The notes under the pieces were generated by a model. It made no database searches. It was not told the DNA's origin and saw nothing but the letters and a program-made list of their open reading frames with translations. A stretch of 64,000 nt of DNA from Tieghemostelium lacteum (lineage: Eukaryota > Evosea > Eumycetozoa > Dictyosteliales > Raperosteliaceae), in the NCBI GenBank assembly GCA_001606155.1, contig LODT01000011.1, forward strand, positions 1 through 64,000, in the 5' to 3' direction. Both the position numbers and the translations under genes were made by a program. The stretch's first letter is position 1; each line of letters starts with the position of its first letter. Positions 34,658 to 45,393 of the stretch are shown in pieces.

Positions 34658-36123
34658 ATGTCAAGAGAATTAATCAGTATTCACATTGGTAAGTCTTTGA
34701 ATAATAAGCAGCATCACCCATCTAAATTTCATTTATTAACATAAAAAAATTTTAAATAATATTTTTAAAATAACTAGGTCAAGCTGGTGTTCAAGTTGGT
34801 AACAGTTGTTGGGAACTTTACTGTTTGGAACACGGCATTCAACAAGATGGTACCGTTCCAGAAGACAGAAAACAAGGTGATATTAATTTATCAGCAGATG
34901 GTAACAAAGATCTCAATACCTTCTTTACTGAATCCAGTAATGGTAAAAAAGTTGTACCAAGAGCCATCTTTTTAGATTTGGAACCAACAGTAATTGATGA
35001 AATCCGTACTGGTGCCTACAAGAATCTTTTCCATCCAGAACAATTAATCACTGGTAAGGAAGATGCTGCTAATAACTATGCCAGAGGTCACTACACTGTA
35101 GGTAAAGAACTCATTGAAGTGTGTGTTGACAAGATTAGAAAGCTTGCTGATCAATGTTCTGGTCTCCAAGGTTTCTTGGTATTCCACAGTGTTGGTGGTG
35201 GTACAGGTTCAGGTTTTGGATCATTACTCTTACAAAAACTTGCACTTGACTATGGTGCCAAGAAATCCAAATTAGATTTCTGTGTATATCCATCACCACA
35301 AGTTTCAACTTCAGTCGTTGAGCCATACAACAGTGTACTCTCAACTCACTCCTTACTTGAGCACACTGATGTCAGTTTCATGTTAGATAACGAAGCCATT
35401 TACAGTATCTGTAGAAAATCATTGAATATTGATAAACCATCATACACTAATCTTAATAGATTAGTTGCACAGGTTATCTCTTCATTAACCAGTTCATTAC
35501 GTTTCCCAGGTTCATTGAATTTGGATATTAATGATATTCAAACCAATTTGGTACCATACCCAAGACTACACTTTGTCTTATGTTCCTATGCTCCAGTTAT
35601 CTCCAAAGAGAAGTCTGATCACGAAAATGTCACTGTTGATGCCATTACTAACAGTGTATTCTCTGAGAACAACATTATGGCTAAATGTAATCCACAATTA
35701 GGTAAATACATGGCTTGTTGTCTCATGTACCGTGGTAAAATTGTTCCAAAAGAAGCTCAAAAAGCCGTTGCCTACATTCGTTCTGAAAAATCAAAAACTG
35801 TCGTCTTTGTTGATTGGTCTCCAACTGGTTTCAAATGTGGTATCAACAATGTTCCACCAACTGTTGTTGCTGGTGGTGATTTGGCCAAAGTTGAAAAATC
35901 AGTTTGTATGTTATCTAACACTACTGCTATTGCTCAAGTATTCTCTAGAATCAATTCCAAATTTGATCTTATGTATGTCAAGAGAGCTTTTGTTCATTGG
36001 TACGTAGGTGAAGGTATGGAAGAAGGTGAGTTTGCTGAAGCCAGAGAAGATTTGAGTGCTCTTGAAAAAGATTATGACTCTGTTGCTGAAAATGTTAACC
36101 CAGAACAAGCTGAAGAGTATTAA
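34658..36123 (+). CDS. tubA: Alpha-tubulin
   Basis: Two exons are inferred: 34658-34688 (31 nt) and 34778-36123, with an 89-nt intron (GTAAGT...CTAG) after codon 10; the product has 458 residues. The joined N-terminus reads [30 protein letters not shown], standard for alpha-tubulin. The GTP-binding tubulin signature GGGTGSG is present, as is the C-terminal [10 protein letters not shown] motif. The protein ends in EEY, a tyrosinatable terminus. It polymerises with beta-tubulin into microtubules. Odd points are an extra serine after Met, a rewritten loop around residues 35-50 with its own Lys near the usual acetylated Lys40, and variable sites such as [16 protein letters not shown], all hinting at the divergent dictyostelid alpha-tubulin. 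Codon use is more C-ending than in neighbours, as expected for high expression. The symbol follows D. discoideum usage. Confidence 0.93.
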
Positions 36124-36143
36124 GCAACTATTTCTCCTTCATA

Positions 36144-36149
36144 ATAAAA
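36144..36149 (+). terminator. Poly(A) signal AATAAA of the alpha-tubulin gene
   Basis: AATAAA lies about 20 nt after the tubulin stop codon, followed by AT-rich sequence. The motif is frequent by chance in this DNA, but its position suits 3' end formation. Confidence 0.45.
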
Positions 36150-36361
36150 TCATGAGATTATTATTATTATTCACCAAACAAATTTTATTTTATTTTATTT
36201 TATTTTTTTTTTAAACCAAATATTACACCTATATACAAATGTGTCTGCCACCTATTTTATTATGTCTCTCGTTTGTGTGTAGTGAATGTATATTTAACTT
36301 TATTTAGTATTTGTGTATTTTTACAAAAGTACAAACATTTAAAAGTTTGTTGATAAATATT

Positions 36362-39300
36362 TTAATATCTTAGGTATTTTATAAAATCATTGTCGATGGG
36401 ATGGAAATTATAGAAATTAAAATTTACTAAGTTGATGATTGGGGTATTTCTGGGTCTATTATTAGAAATTTCTAGATATTCAACAGAGGATGCACTATTG
36501 GATAGAATTTTAAATGAATTTTGAATATTATTTTGAAAATCTATATTATCTGATGGTGCTTTATCACAAATTATTTTTAGATTTCTAATAGATCTATTAA
36601 CTAGAAGACATTGAAGAAATTCATCGAAAGGGAATGAACAATAACAGTAAATTTCTAATGATTTTATACTTTTTGATTTTTCAATCAACAGTTGAACTTG
36701 ATTGAAGTTTTCTGTTGAATATTTACTAGCAATATCCAGCACCATGCTATGTAAATTTGAAAATGTGTGCATCAATAGACTTAGTGGTTTTTCGTTAATG
36801 TCCAAATTAACTCTTCTATAGTGATTTAAAATTTCCTGGTATTCCAATGGAGTTAAAGTGTCATCAATTTTAGGAACATATCCTTTTAAGATAAAAGTCA
36901 AGTTTCTCTCTGCTGAATAACTTTTAATTCTTTCTAAAGCAGTGCTAAGAATTTCCAAAATGTTAGGTTTTGAATTTAACCTTGCAATTGAATCTATATC
37001 TATAGTAATTTCTGATAATGATGGGAACCACCTCATAAATTTATCAATTTCTAGATGAGATTGTAATTTAATGGATAAGACCATAGATATGACATTAGAA
37101 TAGTATTTGGTATTGACTGGATAGTCATAAGCAAACCCTGAACCTCTATTCTTTTTGAAATACTGTACAGCCAAATTCACAAGATTAAAAATCATCAAAG
37201 GTTCTTCTTTACTTCTTTGGATAGTTACAGAATATTTACTACCCGAACTCTGCCTAATTTGTACATATTTTTGACCTTCATTGGAAAAGAGGGAGTATTT
37301 CTCTGATTGAGAATTTGGTTGTTTAAATTTTATGAAACCAAATAATCTAGATGAACCTAATGCCTCTATTGATATTGGTATTGAATGATAGTAATTGAGG
37401 GTCGATTTAACCATTTTGAAGAAATCCCAAGATACTAGAGAGAGTTGGAGTAATGGTGATTTATTCGACATTGATAAAATTTCATGTTTTCTAATGATAT
37501 ATTGAATTACTTTTGAGAAAAAGTAATTTGGAATCAAAATATTTGTTGGGCATTGTGCTAACTTATTTTTCAATATTGGTACCTTATTTTCATTTGTTTT
37601 GGAATTGATATCAATAGTATATCGCTCCCTAAACAATAAGGATTTCTGCATAATCTCTACTCCATAACGTGATACAAACTCTGTTGTAAGATCTTTTTTG
37701 AAACCAAAGTCCAGTGAATATACCATATCAATACACTCTCCAATTTTTGGATTACCAATCATTAGATTATGATATACAAGAAGTAATTCTCTTGATGTGT
37801 GATAATCATATTTTAATTTTCCAATTAAAATAGGGAACATATAGTTATAGATATCCCAATTTATATCAATTTTAAGAGTTTCTGTGATTGTTTTTAATAC
37901 ATTCATATATTGTAGTATTAAATCGGCTGAAATTGAATGGTGGGTTATTTTTGATTTGATACACACCAATAATTGATATTGTGGTTCTGGTAATTTTAAC
38001 AAGACTTTAGATAAAATCTCTAGATTTTGGTGGTGGATGCTAGAATGTTTAAATGAACTGAATTTGTCCAACAGAGCTTGTAGGAATTGTATTCTTGGTG
38101 TTTGTTGAAAAATTTCATCATCTAACACCAAATATAATCTCATTCCTAGTAAAACACCATTTTCAGTGGAGGAAATAGAATTTACAATATCATGTAGGTA
38201 TTGATTATACCGATCAATTGTATACCAACTAAAGATCAATTGAATGAATTCAGCACTATCCTCTGATGGCAAGATTTTGGTAGGTGCTTCTATTAGTGAT
38301 TTTATGATATCATCAATTTGCTCTTTAGTAATTAAACTATTATATTTCTTCAATAATGATATTATGTTCCCATTCAAAAACTTATTATTAGGTTTAACAA
38401 TACAATGATAATAAATGGAAAAAAAGCCACCAATTAATGTATTATCTTGAAATAGATTTTCACTTTCTGATATTTTAAATAACTTGTTAACTAATGTTAG
38501 GTCTCCAACAGAGTATTTAGCTGATTGATCTAGAATTATATTCAAAAGTGTTACTTTCGAGGTGTTACTAAATTTAGAGAAATTCTTGATAATATAACTA
38601 TCACCAATGGATTTATATTGATTGTTTGAGTTGATACTTAATAGTACTGTAAATCTATATGTATTTTAATGTTAAAATAAAAGGTATTCATAATAATATC
38701 ATAGTATATATACATACTCATCAATCAAATTCTGATATTTTGATAGAATAACTTGATCAAGTGAAACTCTTGATTTCTCAAGATTAGTGATAAATGAAGC
38801 AAAACCTTGTGGAATTGATATTCTTGACATTTCTCTGCTCTTTGCATAGTAGTAATATGATCTCATCCCTAAAAGATAATCTTCGCTGTATGCATTAACT
38901 TTATGGTTTAAATGAACTTTGTGTAGGAGTTCACAAATTGTGGATCTTACATGGAAAGAATTGTCCAGTAACCCTTTTTTAACAAGATGTGAGCTATAGT
39001 TATTAGATGATTTTAGGTAGTTTTCTCTTAGGTTTGGAGTTTTTATTAATAAACTATATACAATAATTCTAATAATTTCATATCTTGATTCTGTCCATTC
39101 TATATACCTGTTGAATGTAATTAGTATGTATATATTCTAATATGAGTAATAGATTTTTACCATGATCAACAATTACTTTTCAATTTCATGGTGTTGAATA
39201 AACCACTGTTTATTGGTATGATAGAATATTGATAATATTTCACAATAGTTTGAAATTAAGTTGAAAGTGATCTTTTTAATTCTAATATAAAATTGTTCCC

Positions 39301-39400
39301 TAAAAAATTTTAAAATAAATACATAGTTTGATGATGACAGTTTAACTTTTATAGTTGTTCCTTCATTTAGAGATTTTAATATAACCTCGGTGTCTGTCAT
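36362..39400 (-). CDS. Large leucine-rich, F-box-like dictyostelid protein
   Basis: Three exons are inferred: 39177-39400, 38718-39107 and 36362-38654, with introns of 69 and 63 nt, giving about 968 residues; both joins are phase 2 and give continuous sequence. The N-terminus has no clear domain. The C-terminal third carries irregular leucine-rich units (LEIDKFMRWFPSLSEITIDI, NLHSMVLDIA, SIKSLEIYCYCSF, RSIRNLKIICD), like those in the protein at 18285-20036. It probably belongs to a dictyostelid-expanded family with few or no outside relatives. Its function is unknown. Its start lies about 85 bp from a diverged inverted repeat that has a partner at 45903-46008. Exon 1's exact 3' border is uncertain by a base. 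Confidence 0.68.
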
Positions 39401-39474
39401 AATAGTACTTGATTTTGAATTTTTTTTTTTTTTATAAAATTGTTCAAAAAAAATAGAAAAAGATATTAAAGAGA

Positions 39475-39570
39475 AATCTTCAACAGTTAATGTCCCACTT
39501 AAAAATGATGGGATGTGAAGTACAAAGAAAAACCAGATGAGATTTGTAGGTGCTCCTAAGGAATTTGTAT
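39475..39570 (+). repeat. Left arm of a diverged inverted repeat
   Basis: The core AGTTAATGTCCCACTTAA (39485-39502) is identical to the reverse complement of 45981-45998. Further matches are AATGATGGGAT, TACAAA and TTGTAGGT in the same order with small gaps. The two arms point toward each other across the LTR element. Confidence 0.7.
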
Positions 39571-39967
39571 ATCAAAAACAATCAATCGCCATTCTCAATT
39601 GTGCCCTTTCCAATATCCAAAAAGCAGTCTGGATAAAGATAAACCCAAAATACAATCTAAACCAATATCCTGAACCTATCTTCAACCATTCAAAAGAGGT
39701 AGGTCTTTAGGTTCAACTTTTTATCTCTAAATTTGGATCAATTTATTCAATTTGGTATTGGAGATTGACTCTCCAGTTGGATGTGTGATTTGAGTTGGAT
39801 TGATCATTTAGGAATTGGTTGAAGATTTGAGCTCTTTGGGCAATAGATCTTCCTTTAAAATCCAAGAGACCTAATACACTTAAATATTTATAAGTGGAAT
39901 TATTGATCATTTGAATTTATTTCTTAAGAAATTTATATGATAATCCAAAACAAGAAAGAGATACAGT

Positions 39968-40002
39968 AAGAAAGGGAGATGTATAACCACTACGCAACAG
40001 GA
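39968..40002 (-). pseudogene. tRNA-Glu(UUC)-like 5' half, degenerate
   Basis: On the minus strand the segment reads as a tRNA 5' half: an acceptor-like TCCTGTT, a D-arm GTAGTGGTTATAC and an anticodon-arm start ATCTCCCTTTC with UUC in the loop position, as in eukaryotic tRNA-Glu. The D-arm is about 3 nt short, and no matching 3' anticodon stem, variable loop or T-arm (GGTTCRA-type box) follows. It is therefore a fragment or decayed copy rather than a working gene. The match is by eye. Confidence 0.35.
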
Positions 40003-40441
40003 CTAATCGGATACTAGGTATCACCCTCTTATGCCTCTTCTCCTTTTCATAAGACCTTCTGGTATCTTTCACTTTCATTACATACACAATCAAAATAATT
40101 AATAAAACAATGAAAATCAAATTGTTTAACTATTGTTATATCACAATCCAATTCTACAGTGTTGTGGTTGGATTTTCTCAAACTCACAAAATCTGGCCCC
40201 AATACTATTTTATCTATTGTAAAATTGTATCAGTACAACTACATATTTGAAGTCTTTGCATCAATTTTCTAAAGAATTATTTAAATGTATAAAATTTTGT
40301 TGAATAAAAAGATCTTAAAAATTAGTTTTTAAAATTGGGCTTTATGTAAGTTACCATACCATTAATTACTGGTAAGTTTACAGGTTATGAAATTTTTTAA
40401 ATTCACTTGCTTAAAGATTATTCTTAGGTATATGAATTCAA

Positions 40442-40510
40442 AATTGGTATACCAATTACCATTGGTATTTTATTATACCATTGATGGATTACCACTTTAA
40501 AGTGTACCAA
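40442..40510. repeat. Cluster of short perfect palindromes
   Basis: A 16-bp palindrome AATTGGTATACCAATT (40442-40457), a TGGTA...TACCA hairpin (40463-40480) and a 12-bp palindrome CACTTTAAAGTG (40493-40504) lie within 70 bp. TTACC/GGTAA motifs recur just upstream (40354-40385). The cluster could form hairpins or be the remnant of a small inverted-repeat element. Confidence 0.6.
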
Positions 40511-40881
40511 TATGATTTTATTCCTCTTCTTTAAAATCAACCCTGGATCTATAATCCTCACCTTCTTAATTAAAGGAATTAAAAATGAAGAAAAAACATA
40601 ATTTCATTTTACTCTTAACAATTTGTAAAGTCAAAGACCCAAATCACCACAACATAATAATCAAAAAAAAAGGGCACCATATGCAACAAAATTTCTGAAT
40701 CTATCTCTTTTTCAGTATGATATTTTTCCAAAAAGATATATCAATTTTAATGATTAGAATAGTTGTATAGTATCAATATATAAAGTTATATATATATATG
40801 TGCAATCATTTTTTTCAAGTCCAAGAATCTATTCAAAAGAGGTTATTAAAGCTTTACAAGTGGTTAAGAATTTAGTATTTG

Positions 40882-41132
40882 TGTAAGAAAGAAGAGGTTT
40901 CTATTTAGGATTTTAAAAACGATAATTATTTAATTTATTTACTAAGTATTTATATTAATGGTGTAAAGATTCTAGAACCTTCTAGAATCTTTTGGCTAGT
41001 ATATATGTGGCATCTTCTCGGAGTTTCTCTAGTTTATTTATTCGTTTCTTCTTTACGACTTCTTCTTGTGAAATCTCAGAGAATTCTTCTGGAGTCTTTA
41101 TCTCGTCAGTATTATGAGTTTCTTTCCTTACA
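40882..41132 (-). repeat. 3' LTR of the Ty3/Gypsy element
   Basis: A 251-bp terminal repeat with TGTAAG at one edge and CTTACA at the other, a perfect 6-bp inverted ending of TG...CA type. By eye it is identical to the copy at 45394-45644. The last ~50 codons of the gag-pol frame lie inside it. Confidence 0.95.
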
Positions 41133-44100
41133 ACACTTCCCCCCTCCATTGAAATGCTGATAGGCATTTCGGTACTATCCTTCTCCAGATTTTGATTATG
41201 GAATTCCTTAATAGCTCCTTTCGATATGTCTACTTCGTCTACCCAACTGTTTTCATGATCCGCAAAACCAACCCATTTTACTAGATACTGATTCTTTCCA
41301 TAGTATTTTCTATGATCAAGTACCTTTTCGACTTCATATTCATGAATTTCATCACTGATAATCACTGGTGGTGGAGGTATGGTAACCCTAGTTTGAAATT
41401 CTTCGGGATTGGATACATATTCTTTTAATAAGGACACATGGAACACTGGGTGTAATTTCTTCATATCATGAGGTAACTTCAACTTATAATTCACTGGAGA
41501 AATTTTTTCTATGATTTCAAAGGGGCCGCAGTATTTACCAGTCAGCTTCTTCTTTGGTCTTAAAACATCGGAACTAAGTGTGATGTTTTCTGTACTGAGC
41601 AACACCTGGTCACCGACCTCAAAGGTCACATCACTTCTATTTGTGTTGCTGTACTTGGCTTGCTGTCGTTGAGCAAAACTCTGAGAATCGATTGAAGCTT
41701 GTGAAGCAGATTTAATGTTTTTGATAAACTCTTCCACAACAAAATTACTCGATTCATTTTCAGGATCTTCAATTAAAATTGAGCTTGGGACAATAGGATG
41801 TTGTCCAAAATTGAGAAAGAATGGTGAGTATTTTGTTGAAGCGTTAATGGCATTATTAATTGAAAACTCTACTCCAGATAACAACTCTGACCAATTATCC
41901 ATTTTATAATTGACAAAATTTCTTAGGATTTGTTCCATCGTTCTATTTGTTCTTTCAGATTGTCCATCAGTTTGGGGGTGGAAAGCTGTGGATAAGAACT
42001 GGTTAATTCCTAGTCTTTTGGTAAAACTCTTCCAAAAATTAGAGGTAAACTTGGGATCTCTATCCGATATAATCACTTTTGGGATACCATGGAGTCTCCA
42101 TATATTGTCGATAAACAGCTTTGCCACACCATCAGCAGTTACATTACTTGTAGTTGGGATAAGATGAACCATTTTTGTACTCTTATCAGTTACAGTTAAT
42201 ACTGAGTCAAAACCATTTGATTTGGGGAGTGCTACGACAAAATCCATGGTGATTACCGACCATCTTCTACTTGGTGGTTCAATACTTTGTAACAATCCTT
42301 GTTTTCCTGAAGAGTTTGTTTTGTTTCTCTGGCAGTCTGGACACGAATCTACAAACTTCTTGACGTCTTTATCTAAACCAGGCCAATAAAAGTAACGACA
42401 GGCTTGTTCATATGTCTTATTATATCCAAAATGACCAGCGTATAATTGAGAATGGATTTCAGACAAACACATCACTTTCACTTCTTTATCATTTGGGATA
42501 CACATTCTCTTCTCCTGATCTTTGACATAGTATAATACTTCGTTGATAATCTGGAAATTTCCGGCTCTACCAGTGTCACTAGCTGCAGCATTGTAAAAAG
42601 CCTCTTGGAAGTGAACATCCTGAACATATAACTTTTTTATCTTCTTTAATACTTCCTTATTTTCCTTAATTTCTAACGCTGTTTCATAATCTGGCCTTCT
42701 TGAAAGAGCGTCGGCTACCACGTTTGCTTTCCCATCTATATGCTTAAACTTGATATTAAACTCACTGAGGAATTCTATCCTCCTAGCCTGATGAGTGGTT
42801 TGGATCATTGGTTGCTCCAGAATACGGGTTAGTGGTTGATGGTCGGTAAATATTTCAATCTCCTTGCCATGAATATATCTTCTCCACTTCTTTAGTGCAT
42901 GGATTACTGCCACTAATTCTCTATCATATGCGGAGTATCTCTTTTCAGCCTTGTTTAATTTTCTTGATTCGAAACCTATAGTAACAAATTCATTATTCTG
43001 TTCCTGTTTTAACACAGCTCCAACAGCAAAATCTGATGCATCTGTTTCTATTCTATACTTACCCATAGGGGTTGGCATGGCTAAAATCCTTGTGTTACAG
43101 AGTTTGTGCTTCAACTCCTCGAAGGCATTTTGATGTTCTTTCATCCAAACAAACTTCTTATTCTTTTCCACTAGACTGGTAAGGTAATGAGTAGTTTGAG
43201 AGTAATTTGGTACAAACTGACGATAATAATTGCATAGACCAAGGAAGCTCTGTACTTCCTTAACATTGATTGGAACTGGCCATTCTTTGATTGATTGAAT
43301 CTTATCATCACACACTTCAATACCTTTTCTACTTATTACATGACCCAAAAATTCAACTCTAGTTTGGAATAGTTTTGATTTTTTCGAGTGAACAATCAAT
43401 TTAGCATCTCTCAGGATTTCCAAAACTTCTTTAACATGATTAAAATGGTCATCCAGAGTTTTACTATAGATTAGAATGTCATCCAGGAATATCACCACGA
43501 ACTTATCAACACAATGTAGAAATAACTTGTTCATTAATGTCATGAACGTGGCAGGGCCATTCGTGAGACCAAATGGCATGACCAAGAATTCAAAGTTACC
43601 ATACCTAGTTTTGATAGCAGTTTTCTCAATGTCTTTTGGGTCCATAGGTATTTGCCAATATCCTCCTCTAAGATCTATCTTGGTGAAATACTTTGCATTA
43701 TTAGTTCTACCCATCAGATCTTCCTTTGTTGGCAGTGTGGTGGCATTCTTTTTTGTCACTTGGTTCAATGGTCTATAATCGATGCACAATCTGAGACCTC
43801 CATCCTTCTTTTTGGCAAACAACACAGTCGCCCCATAAGGAGACTTTGATGGTCTAATCAGTCCCAGATCAATCAGCTCATTCAATTGTTTCTTCAACTC
43901 GTCTAATTCTTCATTTGTCAGTGGTGGCAAAGGTCTATTTCTGACGTGGACACCTTCTTCTATTTCAATCTTATGGGCGACTCCTCTGTCTGGTGGAACA
44001 CCTTTTGGCAACCCTTCACTAATAATATCCTTGAACCTTTCCAGGAACTCTTTTCTCAGTTTCTCCAATTTCTTCTCTTCTTCTATAGGTTCTTGCACAA

Positions 44101-45364
44101 TTCTTTCTTGAATTGAAACTACTTTATCTAACATAATCTTGAATATTCTATCTTCCTTCATATTCAATTCTTTTACCGAATTGACCATTAAGACCTTCTT
44201 CCCTTGTTCTTCGAAACCAATTACTTTATAGCTATTCCAGTCTAGAATTGGTTTATGTTTGGTAATCCATGGTTTACCAAGTATGATATCTTGATTGGTC
44301 TTCATTACATAGAAAGAGTCCTGATATACCTTACCTTTTACTTCAATATTCACGTTCCGGATTAATCCCTTGATCTTTACAGTCTGATTATTTCCAACAC
44401 TGGCTTCTATTTCCTTGCATTTCTCAACTGGAAATCCTTTCTTTTCCGCAAAATCAGTGTCGATAATGTTTAGTGATGAACCCGTGTCTACCAACATTTC
44501 GCAGACCTTCTTTTTAATCGCACCTTTAAGAATTAGAGTATTAACACATTTGGGGTAATCTTGCTCTAAGGCTTCTATAGTTGATATTTTATTATCTTTT
44601 ATTTCAGTTGATCCTCTTGATTGGCAATATTTAGCTATATGGCCAAGTTTTCCACATGCGAAACAAGTTGGTGGTCTGGGTTTTGAATAATGACTTCTCT
44701 CCCTTCTATGAATACTGTCAACTTCCATCATGTTTCTTTTGGAACTTTCTTGGATCATTTGTTGGTTCTCGTAGGTAGCTATGGCAGCTTGCATTACAGA
44801 GGTCAGTGGTAGGTCTCCTAGAGTGGCCAGTTTGATTCTAATATCGGAACTTAAATTCTTTTTGAAATGGTACAGGTAATCTTTATCACTTCGTCCCGAC
44901 CCAATCTTGGATTTTAAGTTCTCAAATTTAGCGATATATTCACGGATACTAGAGCAGTTCTCTTGATGAAGTTTATCCATTTCCATTCTAGCTTGTATGT
45001 CCACGCTGATACCATTAAATCTTACTTTGAGGCCTTTTATGAGATCATCATATACTACAGTCTTTCTCTCGGTTTCTGGTACCCCGTAGTACCAAGCTTT
45101 GGCATTTCCTTTAAGCTTTAGAGATAGTAAGTATCCTCTACCAGTTTTAATACCACATTTTAGCATCGCATCATTAAATTCTTGAAGAAAAATCTCCAAG
45201 TCTTCATCTTGGTTTCCTTCATAGAATGGTAGGTTTTTAATGATGGATAATCCTTTCTTGATTTCATCCTCTTCAGTCTTTTTGCTCTTAAAATTTTCTA
45301 ATTCTTTTTTGAGTTCCATGATCGTATTTTCAAGGTTTGATTCATTCTTGTTTAAGCTACTCAT
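40982..45364 (-). CDS. Gag-pol polyprotein of the Ty3/Gypsy element
   Basis: A 1460-residue frame. Parts in order: Gag with capsid-like helices (about 1-210), a CCHC zinc knuckle CFACGKLGHIAKYC (234-247), a retropepsin motif VDTGSS (292-297), reverse transcriptase with FLDDIL (about residue 640), RNase H, integrase with an HHCC zinc site followed by the D,D,E core, and a C-terminal chromodomain (EVEKVLDHRKYYGKNQYLVK, about residues 1340-1390). Gag and Pol share one frame, as in several fungal and dictyostelid chromodomain elements, instead of needing a frameshift between them. The integrase-before-chromodomain order places it in the Ty3/Gypsy chromovirus group. Confidence 0.95.
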   Translation of the reverse strand: MSSLNKNESNLENTIMELKKELENFKSKKTEEDEIKKGLSIIKNLPFYEGNQDEDLEIFLQEFNDAMLKCGIKTGRGYLLSLKLKGNAKAWYYGVPETERKTVVYDDLIKGLKVRFNGISVDIQARMEMDKLHQENCSSIREYIAKFENLKSKIGSGRSDKDYLYHFKKNLSSDIRIKLATLGDLPLTSVMQAAIATYENQQMIQESSKRNMMEVDSIHRRERSHYSKPRPPTCFACGKLGHIAKYCQSRGSTEIKDNKISTIEALEQDYPKCVNTLILKGAIKKKVCEMLVDTGSSLNIIDTDFAEKKGFPVEKCKEIEASVGNNQTVKIKGLIRNVNIEVKGKVYQDSFYVMKTNQDIILGKPWITKHKPILDWNSYKVIGFEEQGKKVLMVNSVKELNMKEDRIFKIMLDKVVSIQERIVQEPIEEEKKLEKLRKEFLERFKDIISEGLPKGVPPDRGVAHKIEIEEGVHVRNRPLPPLTNEELDELKKQLNELIDLGLIRPSKSPYGATVLFAKKKDGGLRLCIDYRPLNQVTKKNATTLPTKEDLMGRTNNAKYFTKIDLRGGYWQIPMDPKDIEKTAIKTRYGNFEFLVMPFGLTNGPATFMTLMNKLFLHCVDKFVVIFLDDILIYSKTLDDHFNHVKEVLEILRDAKLIVHSKKSKLFQTRVEFLGHVISRKGIEVCDDKIQSIKEWPVPINVKEVQSFLGLCNYYRQFVPNYSQTTHYLTSLVEKNKKFVWMKEHQNAFEELKHKLCNTRILAMPTPMGKYRIETDASDFAVGAVLKQEQNNEFVTIGFESRKLNKAEKRYSAYDRELVAVIHALKKWRRYIHGKEIEIFTDHQPLTRILEQPMIQTTHQARRIEFLSEFNIKFKHIDGKANVVADALSRRPDYETALEIKENKEVLKKIKKLYVQDVHFQEAFYNAAASDTGRAGNFQIINEVLYYVKDQEKRMCIPNDKEVKVMCLSEIHSQLYAGHFGYNKTYEQACRYFYWPGLDKDVKKFVDSCPDCQRNKTNSSGKQGLLQSIEPPSRRWSVITMDFVVALPKSNGFDSVLTVTDKSTKMVHLIPTTSNVTADGVAKLFIDNIWRLHGIPKVIISDRDPKFTSNFWKSFTKRLGINQFLSTAFHPQTDGQSERTNRTMEQILRNFVNYKMDNWSELLSGVEFSINNAINASTKYSPFFLNFGQHPIVPSSILIEDPENESSNFVVEEFIKNIKSASQASIDSQSFAQRQQAKYSNTNRSDVTFEVGDQVLLSTENITLSSDVLRPKKKLTGKYCGPFEIIEKISPVNYKLKLPHDMKKLHPVFHVSLLKEYVSNPEEFQTRVTIPPPPVIISDEIHEYEVEKVLDHRKYYGKNQYLVKWVGFADHENSWVDEVDISKGAIKEFHNQNLEKDSTEMPISISMEGGSVVRKETHNTDEIKTPEEFSEISQEEVVKKKRINKLEKLREDATYILAKRF
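41133..41152 (-). other. Polypurine tract of the Ty3/Gypsy element
   Basis: On the element's strand a G-rich purine run (GGAGGGGGGAAG) lies immediately before the 3' LTR, the expected place for the plus-strand primer. It also lies within the coding frame. Confidence 0.75.
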
Positions 45365-45375
45365 TTTAATTTTTT

Positions 45376-45391
45376 CCTGCAGGTGATACCA
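45376..45391 (-). other. Putative tRNA primer-binding site
   Basis: Two to three bases inside the 5' LTR the element strand reads TGGTATCACCTGCAGG. It starts with TGG, the complement of the CCA end of a tRNA. The tRNA involved was not identified. Confidence 0.65.
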
Positions 45392-45393
45392 GT

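Larger units (their letters stand above)
39401..40881. other. Repeat-rich spacer left of the LTR element
   Basis: About 1.5 kb without a convincing gene. It holds one arm of a diverged inverted repeat (39475-39570), a tRNA-Glu-like fragment (39968-40002) and a palindrome cluster (40442-40510). It may be the remains of an older mobile element. Confidence 0.55.

Noticed and set aside
39917-40120. 67-codon minus-strand frame
   Set aside because: Overlaps the tRNA-like fragment, no domain, probably chance.
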